NCBI GenBank assembly: GCA_020719165.1
Contig: DYQT01000012.1
Coordinates: forward strand, 1-33,531
Length of the DNA: 33,531 nt
Reading direction: 5' to 3'
DNA from: Draconibacterium orientale
GTDB lineage: Bacteria; Bacteroidota; Bacteroidia; Bacteroidales; FEN-979
Shown here: piece after piece, positions 27,785 to 33,531 of the stretch
Layout of the letters: each line of letters begins with the position of its first letter
Numbering within the stretch: position 1 is the first letter of the stretch
Made by a program: the position numbers and the translations under genes
Notes under the pieces: model-generated
What the model was told of the DNA's origin: nothing
Seen by the model: only the letters and a program-made list of their open reading frames with translations
Databases searched by the model: none

Positions 27785-29858
27785 TTTGTTGTTTCTTAAA
27801 ATAGTTATTCACAAGGACAACAAGGTTGTCTTTCTTGATAGGTTTGGTAATATAGTCATTGCATCCGGCATCCATCACCATCTTTCGGTCAACAAGCATG
27901 GCATAGGCGGTTTGTGCAATGATGACCACATCTGTATTAAATTTTCGTATTTGCCTGGTGGCTTCATCGCCGTCCATCTCAGGCATTTTAATATCCATCA
28001 TGATCAAATCGATGTCGGCATTATTGCGGCAGGCCTCAACTGCCTCCAGGCCGGTTTTCACCCGAATCACCTCTTTGCCGAACCTCTTAACAGCCATCGT
28101 AATATGGTATGCCGATCCTTCATCATCTTCGGCAATTAAAATTTTAAGCGATTTTACGTGGGTGTCATCTGCATCTTCCTTGTCTGTTTTCCCTGGCTCT
28201 GATGGCTGCTCTGATTCGGTATTACCGCAAATCGTGAAATGAAAAGCGCTCCCTTGCCCCTCCCGGCTGTCGACCGAAATAGTACCGCCAAGCATTTCCA
28301 CATAAGCTTTTGCTATGGATAAGCCCAATCCCGACCCTTCAAATTTCCTGGTATTGGAAACATCTGCCTGCGTGAATGTATCGAATATTGTATTGAGTTT
28401 TGATTCAGGGATACCGATACCCGTGTCTTTGATAAAAAATTCCAGGGTCACAGGCTTCCCAACCGCATCACCGGAGCCGGCAGTTTCATCAGCTGAGCCA
28501 GGCCGGATGTTCAATTCAATGACTCCTGATTGGGTAAATTTTACCGCATTTCCGATCAGATTGGAAAGTATGGAGGTTAATTTTTCACTATCCGTAAATA
28601 TGTTTTTCAGATGCTCAGGCAACCGATTGTTTACGATAAACTCCAACCCCTTATGTTCTGCTTCCGGTTTGAACCGGTCGGTAATGGACTCAATAAGCCC
28701 TTCGATGCTGGTTTTAGAAACAGACACCTTCATTTGTCCGGTCTGGATCTGGGAGATCTCCACAATATCGCTGATGGTATTCATCAGTCGTTTAGAATTT
28801 TCGTTAAGGATGGTGATATCCTCTTCTCTTTCACTACCGGTTAATCCCTCATTTTGGAGAAATGAAAGGTATCCGAGGATGCCACTGAACGGAATTCGGA
28901 TTTCATGGGCAATATTTGTCAGAAATGCAGTTTTCAACACCGTGCTTTCCATCGTTTTCGCTTCTGCCTGTACAAGCTTTTCCTCCACCTTTTTGCGTTC
29001 GGTGATATCGCGTCCAATCCCTACCAAACCAATAATTTGGTTGTCTTTGTCGCGCAGTGGAAGTTTGGATGACAGCAACCAGCGTTTTTCCCCATTCTCA
29101 TCGAAAATATACTCCTCTCTGTTCAGCACAGGTTGGCCCGATTGAATCACCGATTGATCATCAATAAAAAATTTGGCAGCCAGCTCTTCAGGATAAAAAT
29201 CAAAATCAGTTTTGCCTAAAACCTCATCCTCCGAACCGGCTCCCATAAACCGAACCTCAGCGCGGTTAGCAAGTGTTTTGCGACATAAAACATCTTTGGA
29301 ATAGATTGAATCGGGAATATTGTCGATGAGCGTCCGCAGCAGCAACCGTTCATTCTGGAGTATCCCCTCCGGCACTTTGCCTTCGGTTGGCAGCGGGACA
29401 TGAAGTTCCGCTTTCCCAAGGTCTTCAATTTGTTGTTTAATTTGCAAATTCAAGACGGCTTTTTCTGAAAGTTCACTGGCCAATGCATGGAGCATGCGCT
29501 CTTTTTTTTCAAATTGCCTGTCATGCAGGTTCAGTTGTAGTTCATCCATTTTTTCAGGATGAACCTCGCCAATGAACCAATATGCAAGTTGATCGCCAAC
29601 AGTAAGTTGTGCCATTGCGCTCCATATGCCGGCTATAAAATCTAAATCTCCTGTTAAGAAGTCGCTGATAATTTCGTTAAAACACTGATCGTAATTGCTT
29701 GGTTTTGTAATCTTTAACCCTGATGGATATACAATTACAGTAGCAACATCCATGGCTTCAGAAAACAAATCCTGAACATGCTGAAGGTGTTCCAGATCGA
29801 AAATATCAGAGAAATCTAAATCGTCAGAAATTATTGTCCGCGATTTCGTCTTTCCCAT
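27771..29858 (-). CDS. Hybrid sensor histidine kinase: degenerate PocR-like N-terminus, PAS, HisKA, HATPase, REC
   Basis: N-terminal FDLEHLQHVQDLFSEAMDVATVIVYPSGLKITKPSNYDQC...YWFIGEV is PocR-like. PAS LRTLIDNIPDSIYSKD. HisKA TNIAHEIRIPFSGILGYL. HATPase KDTGIGIPESKL...GSGLGLSIAKAYVEMLGG. REC ILIAEDDEGS...MMDIKMPEMDG. Confidence 0.9.
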   Translation of the reverse strand: MGKTKSRTIISDDLDFSDIFDLEHLQHVQDLFSEAMDVATVIVYPSGLKITKPSNYDQCFNEIISDFLTGDLDFIAGIWSAMAQLTVGDQLAYWFIGEVHPEKMDELQLNLHDRQFEKKERMLHALASELSEKAVLNLQIKQQIEDLGKAELHVPLPTEGKVPEGILQNERLLLRTLIDNIPDSIYSKDVLCRKTLANRAEVRFMGAGSEDEVLGKTDFDFYPEELAAKFFIDDQSVIQSGQPVLNREEYIFDENGEKRWLLSSKLPLRDKDNQIIGLVGIGRDITERKKVEEKLVQAEAKTMESTVLKTAFLTNIAHEIRIPFSGILGYLSFLQNEGLTGSEREEDITILNENSKRLMNTISDIVEISQIQTGQMKVSVSKTSIEGLIESITDRFKPEAEHKGLEFIVNNRLPEHLKNIFTDSEKLTSILSNLIGNAVKFTQSGVIELNIRPGSADETAGSGDAVGKPVTLEFFIKDTGIGIPESKLNTIFDTFTQADVSNTRKFEGSGLGLSIAKAYVEMLGGTISVDSREGQGSAFHFTICGNTESEQPSEPGKTDKEDADDTHVKSLKILIAEDDEGSAYHITMAVKRFGKEVIRVKTGLEAVEACRNNADIDLIMMDIKMPEMDGDEATRQIRKFNTDVVIIAQTAYAMLVDRKMVMDAGCNDYITKPIKKDNLVVLVNNYFKKQQNESR

Positions 29859-29902
29859 GTTTGTTGTCTATAGCTCAGTGGTTGATGAGCCCAATGACAT
29901 GT

Positions 29903-29910
29903 CAAAGATA
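29903..29910 (-). promoter_or_regulatory. Candidate -7 element in the gvpK-kinase gap
   Basis: Minus strand TATCTTTG matches TAnnTTTG in the 125-bp gap. No convincing -33 TTG. Confidence 0.3.
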
Positions 29911-29983
29911 AAAGAAATCTGAATGACACGCTACATATAAAAAAATGAATACAAACAATTTTAAGATAAGTGAACCCTTCAAA

Positions 29984-30328
29984 TTACATCAAATCACCCA
30001 GTGGCCCCAGGTTGATATTTAAGTCACGGTCGGTAAGGTTAAAATGTTTTTTCAACTCCTCCATTTTAATTTCGAGTTTCATCAGTGTTTCACCTAAACG
30101 TTCAATCTCTTCTTCGGTTAAGGTTCCGCCGTCAACTCTTCGCATGGCTTGTTTTTCGACCAATTTCCGGATGAGTTCCACCAGCGTGAGTACCAGTTTC
30201 GCCAATCCCGAGTCAGCATTATCTGGCGTGAGTTTCAGCTTCGATTCTTCTGAAGGAATCATTTTTTCAAATTCCCCGGAAATTTCATCCAGTGATCCGG
30301 TATTAAACAGGATTTTATTATCACTCAT
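29984..30328 (-). CDS. gvpK: Gas vesicle protein GvpK
   Basis: GLAKLVLTLVELIRKLVEKQAMRRVDGGTLTEEEIERLGETLMKLEIKMEELKKHFNLTDRDLNINLGPLG. Confidence 0.92.
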   Translation of the reverse strand: MSDNKILFNTGSLDEISGEFEKMIPSEESKLKLTPDNADSGLAKLVLTLVELIRKLVEKQAMRRVDGGTLTEEEIERLGETLMKLEIKMEELKKHFNLTDRDLNINLGPLGDLM

Positions 30329-30342
30329 AGCTGTAGCATCAA

Positions 30343-31098
30343 TTACCTGACTGTGAAATCAACAAAACTGTATGGGGGCCAGGGTCCCGTTAAAATAAAA
30401 GTTAATCCGGGATGCTGGCTTTGCAATGCTTTTACCGCATCAACCAAATCATTTTGTTTATCTTTCTCCAATAAAAAAACTGCATCTACAATATGGGTGG
30501 CTGACACCATTTTTTTAAAATCAGATACCGCGTTCAACCGGCTGAGTAGTGAAGTGATTTGAGTTATGACCGAGTCAACATAAACAAGGAGCAACTCCTC
30601 AAAACGGTGCTCTTTGAGTTTTTTGTTCACCCACTCTCTCGACGCTGAATAGGTGATCTCCTTTTCTGACAAGGGAGGATTTTTAACCTCCAACTCAGAT
30701 TTTTCGATCAGTTCGGCCCTGAGCACCGATGAAACACAGAAAATTCTGAGACCGAATTCCTGTTTGCCATCGACTTTCTGCAGATTTGACCGGATGTCGG
30801 GATCGTTTCTTTCAATCATTTTAGAAATGGCATCGTTTGATTCCATCACTGAACCAAACCGAACAGGAAGCAGAGCGTAACTTTTTACCAGCGCTTCGAT
30901 CACTCCGGCATAGGCAATGGCGTTCGATTGATCGGCAATTAATTCTGTTCTTCTTATATCGCTTATGATTGCGGCAATTGTTCCGTATCTGACAACCGAC
31001 AACTCTGCCCCCGAAATGCCCTTCATGTCGCTTAAATGTGCGGTTAAGGTTTCAGTGTCCTCATTTGAAGAGAGGATGGCATAGATCAATTTTTCCAT
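30343..31098 (-). CDS. Gas vesicle protein GvpL/GvpF family (copy 3)
   Basis: LIYAILSS..., ALLPVRFGSVMES, C-terminal GPWPPYSFVDF. Located in gvp cluster. Confidence 0.9.
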   Translation of the reverse strand: MEKLIYAILSSNEDTETLTAHLSDMKGISGAELSVVRYGTIAAIISDIRRTELIADQSNAIAYAGVIEALVKSYALLPVRFGSVMESNDAISKMIERNDPDIRSNLQKVDGKQEFGLRIFCVSSVLRAELIEKSELEVKNPPLSEKEITYSASREWVNKKLKEHRFEELLLVYVDSVITQITSLLSRLNAVSDFKKMVSATHIVDAVFLLEKDKQNDLVDAVKALQSQHPGLTFILTGPWPPYSFVDFTVR

Positions 31099-31101
31099 AA
31101 C

Positions 31102-31308
31102 CTAATGTTCCACAATTGCTTTGCCTGACTTTAATTGCTCCATTATTTCAACCGAGCTCAACATCAGTTTCACCCCAAGATAAACCAGATCGACATCAGC
31201 AACTGAAATTACCACATCGCCAGTTAGAATGACCCCCTTGTTCAACACCCGATCGAGCAATTCAAGAATGGTGATGTCTTTTGACCTGTCAACAATGTTA
31301 TCATCCAT
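31102..31308 (-). CDS. GvpA-family minor gas vesicle protein (GvpJ/S/M-like)
   Basis: ITILELLDRVLNKGVILTGDVVISVADVDLVYLGVKLMLSSVEIMEQL. Start overlaps the upstream stop (TAATG). Confidence 0.88.
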   Translation of the reverse strand: MDDNIVDRSKDITILELLDRVLNKGVILTGDVVISVADVDLVYLGVKLMLSSVEIMEQLKSGKAIVEH

Positions 31309-32102
31309 TACAATTTTTCTTTAATGGAAACAAAACTAAATGGAGGCCAGGGGCCGGTACACTCAATTTGAAAACCAAGCCCGAAATTCTTTATTTTAAA
31401 AAGTCGGGCTGTTGAAACAAATTCAATGGTTTTATCCCGGCTAATTAAGAAAGTGGCATTCAAGATCATGGTATCCTCCCTGCCTGTAAATTCTTTTGGC
31501 AGCAGATTGTTTAACTTCGTTGTTTCGCTCAGATTTTTAAACTCATCGTAACATTCCTGGCCAAAAACCTTACAAAGTCTGTCCATCTCATATTCGATCA
31601 GGTCAGCTTTTTTTCTTTTAAGCAGGAAAGCTTTGCCAGGGGAGCTGGCCATGATCTGCTTTTCAAGGGCAGCAGCCTCTTCGCTTAGCTCATCAATTTG
31701 CCGGTTGAGCGCCGTTCGATCGCAATAAATCTTCACGGCCCATTCCTCTTTCCATTCAAGGTGAATAATGTTTTCGATCAATGAATCGGCATAATCTTCA
31801 ATAAATTTCCGCAGACTATCTTCTGATTTGTAAATGGTTCCGAAATTAAACGGGATCACGGTAATTTGCTCCATCATCAGGCTAATGACCCTGACATGCT
31901 CCCGTGCGTTTTTTTCAAGCCATTGAATATCCGACAAATTCGTTTTAAGATTGTCTTCAGAAAATTCACTTTCCGCAACATATTTAACAGTCACATAAAA
32001 TTCATCGAACTTCAGACTTTGAATTCCTTCCCATTCAGCATCGGGCCGGAGATCGGGAGGACTATTCGATAAACAATAGGCATATATCAGACCGTTCATC
32101 AT
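31308..32102 (-). CDS. Gas vesicle protein GvpL/GvpF family (copy 2)
   Basis: LIYAYCLS, ITVIPFNFGTIYKSED, TGPWPPFSFVSI. Confidence 0.9.
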   Translation of the reverse strand: MMNGLIYAYCLSNSPPDLRPDAEWEGIQSLKFDEFYVTVKYVAESEFSEDNLKTNLSDIQWLEKNAREHVRVISLMMEQITVIPFNFGTIYKSEDSLRKFIEDYADSLIENIIHLEWKEEWAVKIYCDRTALNRQIDELSEEAAALEKQIMASSPGKAFLLKRKKADLIEYEMDRLCKVFGQECYDEFKNLSETTKLNNLLPKEFTGREDTMILNATFLISRDKTIEFVSTARLFKIKNFGLGFQIECTGPWPPFSFVSIKEKL

Positions 32103-32153
32103 AGCAGTGTTTTTTCAGGTGAAGTGATGTTTTTTCGATGGATCAGGCTGCTT

Positions 32154-32426
32154 TTACTCTGAGGAGCTATCCAGCCCCTGAAAAGAATTAAGACGTTCAA
32201 AAGCGGTAATTTCAAGTTTATCATCCATTTGAACCATATAGAATAGTCGTACCTGTTTGGGAGGCATGTTCATCGCTTTTAAAAATGAATCGTCCTCGTA
32301 AACCTCCGCTATTGTTTTCCAGATTTCATTCGCTTTTTCAATTTTTATAACTGTTACATCATAACAGTTTATGTTCTCTTTCAGGAACTTGACTACTGTT
32401 TTTTTGACATCAATAATGTTACCCAT
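32154..32426 (-). CDS. gvpO: Gas vesicle protein GvpO
   Basis: ENINCYDVTVIKIEKANEIWKTIAEVYEDDSFLKAMNMPPKQVRLFYMVQMDDKLEITAFERL is GvpO-like. Genomic context supports it. Confidence 0.85.
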   Translation of the reverse strand: MGNIIDVKKTVVKFLKENINCYDVTVIKIEKANEIWKTIAEVYEDDSFLKAMNMPPKQVRLFYMVQMDDKLEITAFERLNSFQGLDSSSE

Positions 32427-32444
32427 GGTTTCCTCCTTTTTTCG

Positions 32445-32681
32445 CTATTTATTTTGCTTAACTTCTCTCACCTGCTCCAGCAATTTCAGCAATTCATCCT
32501 CTCGCCGGTCATATTCTTTTTCATCAATTTCGTCCATTTCAAACTGCAATTGCAATCGCATCAATCGCTCCTTGATGGAACCTTCATCCGACATCTCCTT
32601 ATCGATCACCTCACTGATTTTCTTACCGATAAAAACAACTCCCTTTAATGGAGCAAGCAGAATATCATCAATTAAAAACAT
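32445..32681 (-). CDS. gvpG: Gas vesicle protein GvpG
   Basis: MFLIDDILLAPLKGVVFIGKKISEVIDKEM...FEMDEIDEKEYDRREDELLKLLEQVR. Start corrected to ATG at 32681; the listed ORF start (32744) would overlap the upstream gvpF/L. Confidence 0.9.
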   Translation of the reverse strand: MFLIDDILLAPLKGVVFIGKKISEVIDKEMSDEGSIKERLMRLQLQFEMDEIDEKEYDRREDELLKLLEQVREVKQNK

Positions 32682-32682
32682 G

Positions 32683-33465
32683 TTACATTCCTTTCGTATT
32701 AATAACGAGATTAACAAAATTATAGGGCGGCAAAGTGCCAACATATTTGAAGGTCATCAATCCTCCAAATTTTTCATCGAGGTCATTCACCGCCTTGTCA
32801 AATGCCGGTTCAATGCTGTTTTTAATCAGAAAGGCCGCGTTGAGGATCATCATCTCGCCATAGTTATCGTTCTGTTTAAAGTCTTCCGACAAGGGATTCA
32901 GCATTGACAGAATGGTTGCTTTATACCCCTCCTTTTCCTTTTTTAACGCTTCTGCAACCATTTCTCCGATCTTCATACGCTGATAATGTGTTTTATCAAC
33001 GGGAAGATTAATTAATTTTCCTTTGAGTGTCCTGATTTCATCATATTTCTCCAGTATGCTTTCATACATGGCAGCATCATGCGCAAGAATTTTCAGACCC
33101 AGCTCTTTTTTACCATCCATCTTTACCAGCAGGTCGTCGAATTTGCTGTAATCCTTTTCAAGGATTCTCTTGATCCCCGAGTCGTCGTTATGTTCTGAAA
33201 TTGTTGAAAACCGCACAGGAAGAACGGTAAAACGCTTCATCATCTCTTCCAGAACCTTTTCATGTGCAATCATATTTACCCTTCGGGCTTCATAAATAAT
33301 GATTGGCGAATTACTGACAACTGCCGTGATGCCATTGTATTCGATTCCGTACACCAGGTCGGCACGGGTACCGATTCCGATGTGGCCAAATTCAATCGGG
33401 CCGGAATGCCTGATGATCCCGTAAATATACTTTCCTTCCTTCGGAATTTCAACTTCAGTTCCCAT
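32683..33465 (-). CDS. Gas vesicle protein GvpL/GvpF family (copy 1)
   Basis: GKYIYGIIRHSGPIEFG, FTVLPVRFSTISEHND, VGTLPPYNFVNLVI. Start chosen at MGTEVEIPKEG (33465); the ORF extends to 33510. Confidence 0.9.
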   Translation of the reverse strand: MGTEVEIPKEGKYIYGIIRHSGPIEFGHIGIGTRADLVYGIEYNGITAVVSNSPIIIYEARRVNMIAHEKVLEEMMKRFTVLPVRFSTISEHNDDSGIKRILEKDYSKFDDLLVKMDGKKELGLKILAHDAAMYESILEKYDEIRTLKGKLINLPVDKTHYQRMKIGEMVAEALKKEKEGYKATILSMLNPLSEDFKQNDNYGEMMILNAAFLIKNSIEPAFDKAVNDLDEKFGGLMTFKYVGTLPPYNFVNLVINTKGM

Positions 33466-33531
33466 GATCAGTTTTGTATTAGTCCTCTCGTTTTGTCGAA
33501 CGAACATCAAAACAGATAACTTTGGTTCAAA

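Noticed and set aside
28315-29145. 276-aa plus-strand ORF opposite the hybrid kinase gene
   Set aside because: Fully antisense to a well-supported kinase. Translation is Ser-rich with no recognisable domain; looks like a frame shadow.
32371-32907. 178-aa plus-strand ORF opposite gvpO/gvpG/gvpF
   Set aside because: Spans three well-supported minus-strand gvp genes. Ser/Asn-rich artefact.
1-33531. Search for tRNA/rRNA genes and transposases
   Set aside because: No cloverleaf-like, rRNA-like or transposase-like sequence recognised by eye. A tRNAscan/Infernal run would be needed for certainty.

Overview
The window has typical Bacteroidota features: a T9SS C-terminal sorting domain, TAnnTTTG-type promoter boxes, a DUF4252 gene, and an ECF sigma/anti-sigma pair. 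On the left are the C-terminal end of a probable helix-hairpin-helix/beta-barrel protein, a DUF4252/anti-sigma/ECF sigma operon, a POT-family peptide transporter, a TIGR01212-type radical SAM protein and a GPP34 (GOLPH3-like) protein. The centre holds a long minus-strand run: guaB, three SurA/PpiC-type foldases, moxR and pstSCAB. It is followed by a T9SS-sorted secreted protein, a cyclophilin-type PPIase and an NhaD-type antiporter. The right third (about 21.0-33.5 kb) is one continuous minus-strand gene run that starts, in transcription order, with a partial gas-vesicle cluster: GvpF/L, GvpG, GvpO, GvpF/L, a GvpJ/S/M-like GvpA-family protein, GvpF/L and GvpK. It then continues into a three-gene signalling cassette (hybrid histidine kinase with a degenerate PocR-like N-terminus, multi-PAS histidine kinase, REC plus coiled-coil response regulator), a GH38-like enzyme and a LEA-type lipoprotein. 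The most interesting hypothesis is that this cassette is a gas-vesicle-linked phosphorelay. No major-shell GvpA or GvpN is present, so the cluster probably continues past the right edge. Other notable signals are a 12-unit heptamer array overlapping the nhaD stop codon, an 8-bp repeat inside the GH38 gene next to its catalytic motif, an 11-bp perfect inverted repeat upstream of the cyclophilin gene, and an unlisted 44-codon Cys/His-containing frame. No tRNA, rRNA, CRISPR or transposase was recognised.
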